Shown here: positions 23,608 through 33,918 of the stretch, piece by piece
Position numbering within the stretch: the first letter of the stretch is position 1
How the letters are laid out: each line of letters begins with the position of its first letter
Assembly: GCA_015146655.1 (NCBI GenBank)
Contig: VKHL01000106.1
Location: 38,419 to 102,418 of the forward strand
Direction: 5' to 3'
From: Ochromonas danica
Lineage: Eukaryota; Sar; Chrysophyceae; Chromulinales; Chromulinaceae
Length of the DNA: 64,000 bases
The notes under the pieces: model-generated
The model's input: only the letters and a program-made list of their open reading frames with translations
Database searches by the model: none
Told to the model about the DNA's origin: nothing
Position numbers and translations under genes: made by a program

Positions 23608-25467
23608 ATGCCTGTTACAGGCACGATAGGAGGTATATCTGGTCATACCAACAAGAAATATCTCCCACAACAACAACAAACGCGCCAACACAACAACAAT
23701 GCCTATACATTCTCAAGCACAGATCAAGCACCGCCACCTATGTGGCCGAGTGAGGAAGCTAGTGAGATCTCTATTCTTGGCAATCATTTCGCACAAGCTG
23801 TCGCAGTCGTTAGCATTGGACTTGGTGAGGAAGTCTTAAAAGCCAATAAGCGTCTCCCCACAAAGAAAATCTTCTTTGAAGAGCCACAGTACAATCCTGC
23901 TATTGCTAATACACATATTGATCATGAATATGATGCTCATTTTAATGAAGAAACACGCTATTGGGCTAAACGAGGAACAGTTTTCCCTACCGCGAAAAGG
24001 AATTGTCAAGTACCACAGCCCAAGAGATTCATCAAAACAGGTCCTGATGTCAATCATGGAGAGAAGATCTTTGGTAGAACACGGCAAGTGCATCAACTTT
24101 CGGGAAGGAAGAAGTTGCTAACTGAGTCCATGTATCATGATACAGTAAGTACTCCCTTGTTGGTTCGCATGGTTAAACAATGATTTCTCATTCTATTGCT
24201 TTTCTCTTTGTGTACGTCTCTCATCTGTACAGTCAGTTGTTGAAGCGATGAAAGCACGGACTGAAAGTATAGGACCAACGACCTATTCCATCTCTGATCC
24301 ATGGATGCAATTAACAAAACCTGTATGCGGAGAAATTCCTGGTAGTTCTGCCTTCAAAAGCTCTACAGAGAGATTTAAGGAATCTCCTCGACCTGGCGGT
24401 CCTCGTAGTCCACCAAGAAGTCCATCGCCTTCTCGTTTCACTCCTTCTCGTCACACTACTCCTGCTCATGGGATAACCCTTCCTATGCCTTCTCTTCTGA
24501 TATCACCCGCATTATCGGTAGTGACCGAGAAAGATGGAAGTCATCCTTTTATCGATGGAAAAGATAGTTGGGATAGCCTGTCTTTCGATAGAAGAGGCTA
24601 TCCATCTAGTCCACCAAGTCTTGCATCTGGCTCACCTGATCTAGTGATAACACCTCTTCAGCCGCAATTATCCACTGTTCAAGATTCTCCTATTCCTTTA
24701 GTTGGTTCACCTGGAACGAGTTTACGTAATCGAGTGCGAAGTGCAGATATCGTACACTCGAAAAAGCCTGGCCATAGCTTTGGTCGACGCTATGGCCCAG
24801 ATGGAGTGGATATGATGCTCCCTTTTCCTTTTGAATCTCAAGGTCATGAGAATATTGTCTCTCGAGTGGAGGTAAGTGAAGTAGGATGATGATTAAGTTT
24901 GTGGTTTAGTTCTTTTCTAATGCGATCAACAATGTCAATGTTACTGAGCAGAGATATGATCTCACTGCTATGAGAGTGGAGAGTCCCACTGCCAGTCCTA
25001 GGCATAATCAAAGTCCGCCGAAATCTGCTCCTGTTGGTATCTCGCGAAATAACCTCAAAGAAATTACATCTGAACGAATAGGAAGTTCTCCCAATAGGAG
25101 GCGATCTAATCCAGAATTCTCTACGATTGATGTATTGCCACCTTCTTCTTCCATGTCAGCTCTCACTCATGCCACAGAAGAATCCTCTCATCAGCGGAAC
25201 ATTACCGGTCGATGGAATCCTCCACTATGCTATTCGAAAAAGCCTCTTCATGAAAAGATTCTTCAAGAGCAAAGAGAGTTAAAGCAGTTGCAATTATCCT
25301 CTATTGAGGAATTGCGTTCATATGAACATGAGAGCATTAACAAGATGTCAATGCGTCCAAGAGCGCAAACTTCAATGGACAGTCTACCAGGAGGAAGTCA
25401 TCGAAAAGAACTAAGTCAACGCCAACGGCAAAGTCAACGCCCATATACGTCCTCCGGATTGCTCTGA
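23608..25467 (+). CDS. Unknown Ser/Pro-rich protein
   Basis: Exons 23608..24144, 24233..24871 and 24952..25467, with two phase-0 introns of 88 and 80 bp, give 563 residues. I do not recognise it. The first 60 residues are Gln/Asn/Pro-rich. Residues about 60-180 look folded and basic (G-L-G-E-E-V-L-K-A-N-K, Y-W-A-K-R-G-T-V-F-P-T-A-K-R). The rest is Ser/Pro-rich with many S-P pairs, as in proline-directed kinase targets, with a short charged helix near the end. No signal peptide or membrane segment. The first exon is the best candidate for a conserved domain. Confidence 0.8.
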
Positions 25468-25884
25468 TGCTTTTGCTGGATACACTGTTTTGTTTTCTTG
25501 TCTATATATTTCCGCTACGGAATCAATTTCCTCTTATTTCCTTTGTAACGATAAATTTATGCGAAGTCTTCCGCCCTATCGATAGAAGTGATCTGCAGAG
25601 TGTTCAAATCATTTTCTTGCGAAATGATCAAAAATAAGTCAATCTGAACCAATAGGTAGTGGTAAATCCTTCAATTCGTCACATCTAGCTCTAAATAGTT
25701 GTGCCATGAGATAACGCAAACTACGGCACCCACATGGATTGAGCGTTTTGATCAATGAAGTATTAATAGGTAATGATTTACTTTACGAGAAATGTTGTAC
25801 ATAAGTCAGGTCATAAAGTGCGTTAGCAATTAACTCAAAAGAAATGGTGAGAGGAAAGGTAGAGTACTTCACGTTATTTTCTTT
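25468..25884. other. Convergent intergenic region, 417 bp
   Basis: This lies between convergent stop codons of the Ser/Pro-rich gene and the CobW gene. No open frame, RNA-like structure or repeat stood out. Confidence 0.5.
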
Positions 25885-27138
25885 TCACTTGTTGCCACTT
25901 GAAGCGGGGGCAGAGGGAGGAAGTCGCACGAGAGCATCCTCATCCACCGGACCCCAAACCTCTCTGCCTGACTTCAAAAGGATGCGATAAGGATTGCCTT
26001 CATCCCAAAGCTTGATTACAATGCCATCTTCAAAGACATCCTCATCAACGTATGCCTGGACATGAGTACCAACATCAAAGCGCAATGGCTTGGCAATACA
26101 ACTTCGGAAGCCTCCTTCTAGCAACTCCTTATCTAAATTCTTACCAATGAACACAAACTTGCTCGTTCTCTTCTCATTGGCTTTCCACTCGTCCATAAAG
26201 GTCCCACTAAAGAGCATGTGAATACCTTGAAAGACGAACTTCTGATCCATGCCCTGGACATTTAACACTCCCTTGTAGCGGAACAGATCAGCCCCTAAGG
26301 TACGAAGCAAGATTTGAATCCAATGTTGAAGGTGACCAATATTAAGTGCTTCAGGTAGTTCCAAGGCGACAGATGAGACAGTGCTATCATGCTTATGATC
26401 ACCGCCTTCTTCCTCCAAGAATCCAGGCTCCATCTCCATCACTCTTTCCAAGCTAAAGCCTTCAATATTGAGAATCTTTTGCACATCCACTTGTGACTTT
26501 TGGCATGGAATAATTTCAGCTGCTGTGTTAATGGTTCGAATGCGAGAAGAAAGTTCTTTGATTTCTGCTTCTGATACCAAATCAGTTTTATTCAATAAGA
26601 TCTTATCAGCAAAGGCAATCTGCTCAACAGCTTCATTCTCAACACCTTCTTCTTTCTCATCATCAAGATGTTGCAAGACATGCTTAGCATCCACGACAGT
26701 AATGATAGCATCCAAAGTACACAGATCTCGAATACTATCTTCAACAAAGAATGTCTGTGCTACAGGAGCAGGATCTGCTAGGCCCGTTGTCTCAATCAAA
26801 ATAGCATCAAACTTACGCTTTTGTTCAATGAGAAGACGTTGCAAGACTTTGACCAAGTCAGTGCGAACAGTGCAGCAGATGCAACCATTCATCATCTCGA
26901 CCACTTCCTCTTCCGATTCAAAGCGACCTTTGCCAATGAGTGCATCATCAACACCCACAGCACCAAATTCATTTTCAATAATAGCAAATTTTAAGCCTTT
27001 GGTATTAGCTAAGATGTGATTGACCAGAGTGGTTTTACCACTTCCAAGAAAACCTGTCAACACGGTAATAGGAATCTTCTTACTCATGATATTTGAAGAA
27101 TGAAAATGGATTGTTCTTTGGAATTGATTTGTGACCAT
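25885..27138 (-). CDS. CobW/ZNG1-type metallochaperone GTPase
   Basis: A single exon. The likely start is ATG 27087 (400 residues, M-S-K-K-I-P-I-T-V-L-T-G); an in-frame ATG at 27138 would add a short basic leader that could be mitochondrial. Counting from 27087, the P-loop G-F-L-G-S-G-K-T is at 12-19, the metal-binding C-x-C-C in N-G-C-I-C-C at 69-72, E-T-T-G-L-A-D-P and N-K-T-D follow, and the CobW C-terminal domain comes after. These GTPases hand zinc or another metal to client enzymes. The last 60 residues form an added module (G-x-x-V-x-A-Y ... W-x-x-G-x-P-Y ... G-R-E-V-W-G-P-V-D-E-D) seen attached to varied algal and oomycete proteins. Divergent from the gene at 27506. Confidence 0.9.
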   Translation of the reverse strand: MVTNQFQRTIHFHSSNIMSKKIPITVLTGFLGSGKTTLVNHILANTKGLKFAIIENEFGAVGVDDALIGKGRFESEEEVVEMMNGCICCTVRTDLVKVLQRLLIEQKRKFDAILIETTGLADPAPVAQTFFVEDSIRDLCTLDAIITVVDAKHVLQHLDDEKEEGVENEAVEQIAFADKILLNKTDLVSEAEIKELSSRIRTINTAAEIIPCQKSQVDVQKILNIEGFSLERVMEMEPGFLEEEGGDHKHDSTVSSVALELPEALNIGHLQHWIQILLRTLGADLFRYKGVLNVQGMDQKFVFQGIHMLFSGTFMDEWKANEKRTSKFVFIGKNLDKELLEGGFRSCIAKPLRFDVGTHVQAYVDEDVFEDGIVIKLWDEGNPYRILLKSGREVWGPVDEDALVRLPPSAPASSGNK

Positions 27139-27424
27139 GGAAGAAAGGAAAGAAGGATCACTCACTCACTTCCAGTCATGGGGACTGGAAGACTGCAACT
27201 CTGGAATCATTATTTATGGAATCCTTCTCTTCTCCACAATCTCGATCTCTCTCCAAATAGCGCACTTTCAATTGAACTAATTAACTACCCTGATAATCTA
27301 GAATAGATTAGTTGGACTCCATTGCAGTAGTTACTCTTCAGCTTGATTTATCACGTCATCATCATACCAAGTCTGGTCAACAAAGAAATGAAGATGATGA
27401 TGATGATTACCACGCGGGGCAATA

Positions 27425-27468
27425 ATTCCACACCATTCCATAGCATTCCATAACATTCCACCATTCCA
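27425..27468 (+). promoter_or_regulatory. Phased ATTCCA cluster upstream of start
   Basis: Five ATTCCA hexamers start at 27425, 27435, 27445, 27455 and 27463; the first four are exactly 10 bp apart, one helical turn. The cluster ends 38 bp before the ATG at 27506, within the 370-420 bp gap separating two divergent genes. It could be an operator-like array for a DNA-binding factor or simply a decaying minisatellite. Confidence 0.45.
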
Positions 27469-27505
27469 ATAGAATGCCATCAAAATCACACAAGAAAGAT
27501 ATAGT

Positions 27506-28489
27506 ATGGCGTATACATTTAAGGTATTATTTGTCGGAACAGGAGTTAGTACAGCTATCCCTAATATAGCCCATGTCTTAGAGCGATCAAAAGGAGATCA
27601 ACCATGTCTTGTCTGTCAAGATGCGATGACACAACCACACAGTAAGAATAAGCGTAACAATGTCTCTATTGCCTTATTGTTTGAAGAAGAAGGTGCAAAG
27701 CGTTGTATTTTAGTTGATGTGGGAAAGACCATGAGAGATGCTGTTATTCATTTACTCCCCAAATATGACATTGAAGAAGTGCATGGTATTCTCATTACAC
27801 ATGGTCATGCAGATGCTATGATGGGATTAGATGATGTACGTGACTTACAAAAAGTTGAGCGTGTGGCAGTAAAAAATCCGAAGAATCCAGATGAAGTCTC
27901 TATTGGATTTCGTGTTCTGTCGGGACCTTTGCCTATCTACCTCACACAAGAGACCATGCAAACTATTGACCGTGTCTTCCCCTATCTGACTGGACCATCG
28001 CAATACCTGGATGAAGCAGCTAATGTTATTGAAAGAAGAGTAGCATTGTTGAAATACCATGTGGTTGATGAAAATGCAGAACTTCTCCTTCATGGTCTGC
28101 CTGTCCGTTGCTTCCCTGTTTGGCATGGAGGACGTTATGTCTCATTGGGCTTTAATTTTGGTGCACCAGGTGAGTTTGTGTATATATCAGATGTAAAGAT
28201 CATACCCGAAGAAACTTGGGCATATTTGAGAGGGATACCGAAGATTAAAGTCCTCGTACTGGATGCTCTGGATCGAGAAGGAATATTCTCTCACATCGGT
28301 CTGATTGAAGCCTTGGCTATATGCGACGAGTTGAAGCCTGAGAAGGCTTTCTTTACAGGAATGTGTTGTGAAATGGGTCTGCATGAGGAGGTGGAACAAG
28401 AGCTGCAAGCTATGGGTGTCAATCATCGGCTCGCATACGATGGCCTCCTATTGGAAGGATTTCAGAGATTAGAGAAGAAAGAAGGTTGA
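27506..28489 (+). CDS. PhnP-type metallo-beta-lactamase-fold hydrolase
   Basis: A single exon of 327 residues. The fold hallmarks are G-T-G-V-S near the N-terminus, C-x-x-C followed by S-K-N-K-R-N-N (a pattern of the PhnP/eukaryotic MBL-phosphodiesterase branch), D-V-G-K-T-M-R, the metal site H99-G-H101-A-D103 in T-H-G-H-A-D-A-M-M-G-L-D-D, P-V-W-H-G and Y-I-S-D-V. The sixth position of the H-x-H-x-D-H motif is Ala (104) rather than His, which I believe is common in the eukaryotic branch. Cyclic phosphodiester or nucleotide-type substrates are typical; the actual substrate is unknown. Cytosolic by absence of targeting signals. Confidence 0.88.
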   Translation: MAYTFKVLFVGTGVSTAIPNIAHVLERSKGDQPCLVCQDAMTQPHSKNKRNNVSIALLFEEEGAKRCILVDVGKTMRDAVIHLLPKYDIEEVHGILITHGHADAMMGLDDVRDLQKVERVAVKNPKNPDEVSIGFRVLSGPLPIYLTQETMQTIDRVFPYLTGPSQYLDEAANVIERRVALLKYHVVDENAELLLHGLPVRCFPVWHGGRYVSLGFNFGAPGEFVYISDVKIIPEETWAYLRGIPKIKVLVLDALDREGIFSHIGLIEALAICDELKPEKAFFTGMCCEMGLHEEVEQELQAMGVNHRLAYDGLLLEGFQRLEKKEG

Positions 28490-29326
28490 TAGTCTTGGGT
28501 AATCTGGCTAAGAAGTGTCACACTTTGTTCAATGTCCATCTTAAATGTGTCACAGTCAACTGCAGTTGTTATGGTCAATCTCTTCATGTGATTCTAGACA
28601 GTTGAAGATCATCTAGTTGTGACTCAGATAAAATAGTTTTGCGAAAAGCTGTCTTAACAACCACTGTTTGGATCAAGTGAAGAAATTCTTCGAGAGAGAC
28701 TAGTCTTTCTTTTACACTTTCTGAAGCCATTCTCCAGATGTTTCTTTCATGGCAATTCTTCGCCATGCCTGCAGCCATTTTCAATAAGTTGTGAATATTC
28801 ATACATTACAATACAAACCTGCACCCACTGATAGGTCTACTTGGTTCATGCATTGTCTGAGTTGGGTCCGAATCGGATGCTAAATTTACTGCCTTTCGTT
28901 TGGCTTGAAAAGCTCGCCATGGTCACCATAGGACTCACATGCTGAAAACATTCACTGATTAAATTGACTAGATATGATCAATTAAAACCTAGAGTACTTG
29001 TTTCACAGGGATATGTTATGAAAAGGGTCCCCATGAGGAAGCGGGCAACAACTGAAAGTTATTCTTCACTGTGTTCAATCTCCATCTCTGATAGCTTTCA
29101 AGTTCAGTCAGTAGCTAGGATAATGATGACGTGTACAATTGTGAACTGGGCCAGACAGTAAGAGTTAGATGCTCCCAATACTAGGACTTGTGTTTGTTGC
29201 AGAGGATTGCGCTTTCGCCATCATTCGTTCTGTGGACAGAGGGAATGGGAAGGCTGCTCACGACAGCACAATCATGTCCAATTTCAGTTAAGCAATATAA
29301 ATAATAATGGGAAGGATAAAGGGTTA
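28490..29326. other. 837-bp gap with a weak minus-strand coding candidate
   Basis: There is no confident gene. On the minus strand, 28802..28584 is an ATG-started frame of 72 residues with helical, protein-like composition (R-M-A-S-E-S-V-K-E-R-L-V-S-L-E-E-F-L). Possible small upstream exons exist near 28830-28930, for example one starting M-V-T-M-A-S-F. The splice choices are ambiguous, so this is a candidate small gene only. Confidence 0.3.
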
Positions 29327-30142
29327 TCACAGATCATATGTCTTTTTCAGCACAGCTTCAAGTCTCGCTCGTGCCAGATCTTTTGGTAAACCACCACGAA
29401 GCATCTTACGATAAATGAAGACTTGACCACTCCCATAAGTTGTCTCTATTGTTACAATACGTGCCAATTCAAAGCACTTCTCGTCGAGGAGTCTAAGATA
29501 ATCACTCCTTTAAGCAGTGAATGTCGCTGAAGAGCAGAGAAGGACGGTGCCTCACCTGTTATTGACAAGCATCAAGACTGACTCCACTGGCATTCTTTGA
29601 GATATATTGGTAATTCTCTTCATCATATCAAAGCCAAAGTTTGTTGCGTGAATAAATATCAAGGAAGCATAAGACCAATCGAGATAGGTGCCATCTCCAT
29701 TGAGAAAGGCAGTCTCGCATCGATCCAAAGGACTGCGAAAGTTCTTTCCAAAGACGGTTTGGAACTCCAATGCTTTACGATGAAGAGACCCAACAATCTC
29801 AATGCCTACACACTTAGAGAACATGTTGAATATCGAGGCAGCAATTACAAGCTTTCCAATACCACTGCCCACATCTATGAAGACAGCCTTATCGTCAAAA
29901 CTGATGCCATAGTCACGCAGACTCAATATTAGTCGAGCAAAGGATGGTAAATAAACCTCACTGTATACCATTGAATCGTGATCAATCTCTTCTTTAATCA
30001 TAGCTCTCCATCGTTGACTCAACTGGATTGTCTCGCGCAGACTGCATCTGTGGAACAATTGGCCATTAATCACTTCTAATCGTTCTTCAGGTGACTGATC
30101 TTCAATATGTGTTGGAGCATGATGATCAGCTTTGGTACTCAT
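29327..30142 (-). CDS. DOT1-like SAM-dependent methyltransferase
   Basis: Exons 30142..29556 and 29492..29327 (63-bp intron after phase 2) give 250 residues. The first ATG in the frame is 30142. The region preceding the SAM site reads Y-S-E-V-Y-L-P-S-F, as in DOT1 (Y-G-E-V). Motif I is F-I-D-V-G-S-G-I-G-K (88-97), followed by C-V-G-I-E-I (motif II acidic residue) and an N-G-D-G segment. DOT1 enzymes methylate lysine 79 of histone H3, and short DOT1-like proteins also include non-histone methyltransferases; with no extra chromatin-binding domain the substrate stays open. Divergent from the gene at 30442; the 299-bp gap contains two copies of a 12-bp word (30228 and 30250) 22 bp apart. Confidence 0.85.
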
Positions 30143-30441
30143 GGAGTGATTACTTTTAGGTTCAATCCGCACAGCAATCAATCCATTTCTAACACACCCA
30201 TTTCATCAACAACCCGTTTTCACAGTCAAAACGGAAATCTGAAATTCCGAAAACGGAAATCCCACTCTGTTGCAACGGTTTTCTTGTGTAACGGCTGTTC
30301 GTTGTGTTGGTGCGGCTGATGCTGGCTGGTCGACAAGTGCAGTGTATTCAAAAATTAGCAATAACAACGACATATCATATCCCCATTTCCTTTTAAATAA
30401 TATTTCTATCCTACCAATTTTTGTTCCTAAATTGATAAAGA
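30143..30441. promoter_or_regulatory. Candidate bidirectional promoter with repeated 12-mer
   Basis: A gap of 299 bp between divergent starts. The word aaaacggaaatc occurs at 30228 and again at 30250, two helical turns apart, which fits a paired binding site. This is observation only; no factor is known. Confidence 0.4.
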
Positions 30442-33086
30442 ATGAAGCCTGCTCCAAGAAGAGATGAAGAAGTCGCATCTTCTGGTTCTGATACTGAAAC
30501 AGAGTCTGAAGAAGATGAAGACACAGTAAGCAATCTTGCCCACCTTTTCTCTCATGCCTTGTCTCACTTTTTTTTACTTGTTCTTTCTCTCTCTCCTACT
30601 ATTTTTAGGGGTTGACAGAAAATCAAAATCGTCTACTCTATATGATTAGTTTATATTCACGTCGTGCAACACCTGGTACAGATGAGAAAGATCAATGGGT
30701 CCGTAAACCTGCTTTAATAGTCTTAGTCTATGAAGGTATTGTAGCAGGTGTCTTAGATTATGATTATGCACCTTCCTCTGCACTTGTTCAAATTCGACGA
30801 ATTTGGATGAATGTCTCACAAGAAGGAAAGTCAGATATTGAGTTCTTGCGTGAAGAAGAACTTGTTAATGGTTTACAAATGTCTTCCAAGTCATTCCAAC
30901 CGATCACTTGTTATCAAATTTCTGATAAAGGTAAAGAGTTAATAAAACGAATTTCTCGTAAAGAAAAAGAAGCTGTACATGAGTTTGTCTATGCTCGTGG
31001 AACACGTGAGTTATTAACTGTACAATGGGATGGTCGTAATTATTACCTTGTCTCTGCATCTGGTTATCGACGTAAATCAACTATTACTGAATGTGAAGAT
31101 GTGTCTTATGTCTCTTCAGCGTATATCCCACAATGTCTTCGGTATGGTGGAAGACCAACTTTAAGTAATGCACATCGTGCTCATGAGTCTGGTGTGAATG
31201 TACAAAACAATCTTGACGAGTTAGATGAAGTGATTACTCTAAACTCTGTGTCTATTATTGTGGCAGAGTATATCCCCTTTGGTGCGAATCAAATCGTACA
31301 GTTAAATAATAATGTTGGTTCTACAGAACGTTGTCAAGGTGGATTTATCTCACCTGCTATGGATGCTGATTCTTCAGCAACTCAAATTGAGATGAGTCCT
31401 GAGCTTACCTCTGTAGATATTCTTGATTATACACTAACGAATCATATCAACTTTGAAGCTGAGATTAACTTCGCAAATGATGGAGAAGGTGTTGTACAAG
31501 TGGAGACTTTTGGCGTCTCTCTTAATGCTGAAGGAACTTGTTTCTATGGTTTACAAGTAGAAGCTGTATTAGATCGTATTAAGGATAACATCTCTTTAGA
31601 TCATCTATCTCGTCTATTAGTAGATGTTCAATCTGATTCTTCTGCTATTGTAGATGCTATTATCTCTCAATATCAACGTGATTTGATGAACTTAGTCTTC
31701 TTAGGAGATGCTGAAAATCGTAATAAAGTCAATTTGATTATTGCTAATGAGATTACCCCTCATTTAACAGCCGAAGAGTATATGGATAAAGGAGAGTATG
31801 AGAATGAGCTCAAGCAGGTGTTGGGTGATACCAAAGCTGCTTATGACATTTCTGAACATGACACACTGATCTTTGGTGCTTATGGTTTACTTGTAGCAGG
31901 ACCAAATAGTCGTCATCATGAACCTCTACTATGTGCTTATCTACAATTTATTACAATTGATATCTTCTTACAAAACTTTTTTGCTCGTATTTGGATTCTA
32001 AATGATGATATGCAAACCACGAATAATATTATACAAGATGGCGATCGTGATCCAAGAGCATTAAATCGTATACGATATCGTATTTGTAAATTAGCTAAAG
32101 ATATTATTATGTTAGAAGAGATTTTGGGATATATGTTAGAGGCTTTGGAGATTATTGAAATTCCACCAGAACCACCTGAACAAGCTGGTCGTTCCTTATA
32201 TGAACGATTAGAAATTGCTGGTATGCGTAATCAACTTGTACGAAGAGCTATGGATTTGAAAAAGAATATTGCTGGTTCACATCGTTTTCTTGATGTTTTA
32301 CGTGAAATGTCTTCCGTTGTAGCAGAGACGAAGATGTTCATGTTAAATGAATCATTAGATTTGAATACAAAACGTATGTGTTCATTACAAGATTCAAATG
32401 AACGTGCAGCAGGTTCACTTCAAATCTTACAAGTTATCTTTGGTGGAATTTTAGCTTTCAATATTCTAGATCGATTAACAGGTAATACATGGACTGTGAC
32501 CAATTCAGATTGGTTTGGTTCATTCTATCGGACAGCAATTGTAGACACACCCTTTCTATGGTTTGTATTGTCTATCTTAGCATGGCTTGTTGTCAGTTTA
32601 GCACTTTATCAAACTTATCGATCCTCTAACTATGTCAAGCAAGGATTGACTACAGTACGATTAAAGGTGAATCGTAAGATCTTCATTGATAAACTACATG
32701 CTTTTCTACGGACTAAAGTCCATTCTTTTGAAGATCGTCAATATGATGATAATTCAGATATTGTACGAATTACATATGAAGATAATGTGAAACGTGATTG
32801 GGGTGGAAGTAAACCTATTATAACCTTGGAATATGATGAAAGAAATGCTTATCTATTCTCTGTCACGGTACAATACAATCGTCGACGAGCACGTAAAGCA
32901 TTAGTCTTTAATGCAGAAGAAATTCGTGAGAAGATTATGGATGAATTGAATTCTATGGATGTCTGGGACTTCAAAGGAGAAGATCGATCACATGAAGATC
33001 TTGCTGCTGATAAGCGAGCCTCTATTGAAAAACTCTTGGAGGAAGAAGAAGATCAGAATGAAGTTCATGCTGCCATGGGCAAGTAA
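30442..33086 (+). CDS. Large protein with two C-terminal membrane segments
   Basis: Exon 1 (30442..30525) encodes an acidic 28-residue leader and exon 2 (30609..33086) the rest, giving 853 residues. I do not recognise a named family. The N-terminal two thirds is soluble and mixed alpha/beta. A helical section (about 550-650) ends in S-N-E-R-A-A-G-S-L-Q-I-L-Q-V-I-F-G-G and leads into two hydrophobic segments (about 650-670 and 695-720) separated by a short Trp-containing loop. This is the topology of CorA-like channels, but without a GMN motif. A charged alpha/beta domain of about 110 residues follows on the same side. Membrane-anchored sensor or transporter-like protein is inferred. Confidence 0.8.
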
Positions 33087-33463
33087 TGATGTTTTGTGAT
33101 CATGAACCTTACCCTTAGCAAAGGGTTTGCAAGGGGAAAGGGACTTTGTTTCTTTGTTTGCGTCAGTGGTGTTATTATATATACTACACTGTATGAATAT
33201 GCTTCATTTGTAACTATACTAGCTATCATCAGAATCACCAGAAGCATTCTAACTAGAAGCTTTGCATGTCCAATAATATAATAGCATCACTACTAGACTA
33301 GCAGCAGCAGAGCAATAGTCTACACTTCTCTTAATAGCATCTACTAGTACTGGACATACTGTGTATACACACTGTGACAAGAGAAGGGAGCAGCGTGGAA
33401 GAGAAGTAAGTCATCACAAAAAAAACATCCAAAATAAGGAGATGGTATCATCTCATTTGATTT
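33087..33463. other. Convergent intergenic region, 377 bp
   Basis: Presumed 3' untranslated regions of two convergent genes. It contains scattered short imperfect repeats around tctacactt/ctagtagta words. No gene seen. Confidence 0.5.
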
Positions 33464-33918
33464 CTATACAGCAGAGTTGTTTTTGTTACTATCAGTGTTA
33501 AGGTTGAGAAGGTTGTTAAAGTCCGTCTTCTCCTCGTCAGGTAATTCAAAACTATCGGATTTACATCGTGGAACTAGTGGTACAGTCTCTTCAGAGACTT
33601 CCTCTTCAACGTTTTGACTTGCTGAACCATATTTCCATTGTACAAACCACTATGGAAAGACAAGAAAAATGAAGAGATGGTGAATGGATCTTTCTGTTAT
33701 CATGTGTTATAGTTTAGCAGCGTGTTGTGTTGGCTTACCTCACCAATCCATGAAAATAACACCAAAACAGCAATAGCGATAACAGTTATTCCTACTACAC
33801 TATAGGGAGTTAAAGCGAAGTGTGAAATGGAGGAATGATCCGATGAAATTAGATCTTGAGTGGTGGAACTTTCATGTTGTGCTTGAACCACATCATTCAT
33901 CCTGAGCTTTTTCAACAT
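33464..33918 (-). CDS. Small single-pass membrane protein
   Basis: Exons 33918..33739 and 33649..33464 (89-bp phase-0 intron) give 121 residues. The first ATG in frame is 33918. An N-terminal polar stretch precedes one strong membrane segment (V-V-G-I-T-V-I-A-I-A-V-L-V-L-F-S-W at about 42-58), and an acidic C-terminal tail encoded mostly by exon 2 follows. The family is not recognised. The clean splice and the open, protein-like second exon support it as real. Confidence 0.65.

Noticed and set aside
26525-26545. Sequence resembling a tRNA T-arm (ggttcgaatgcg)
   Set aside because: It lies inside the CobW coding region and has no cloverleaf around it. No other tRNA-like element was found by eye.
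26468-27019. 183-codon plus-strand frame
   Set aside because: It is the exact complement of the CobW GTPase core, whose motifs are clear on the minus strand.
30442-33086. CorA magnesium transporter call
   Set aside because: Two C-terminal membrane segments fit the topology, but the G-M-N motif is absent and the domain after the membrane segments is not CorA-like.
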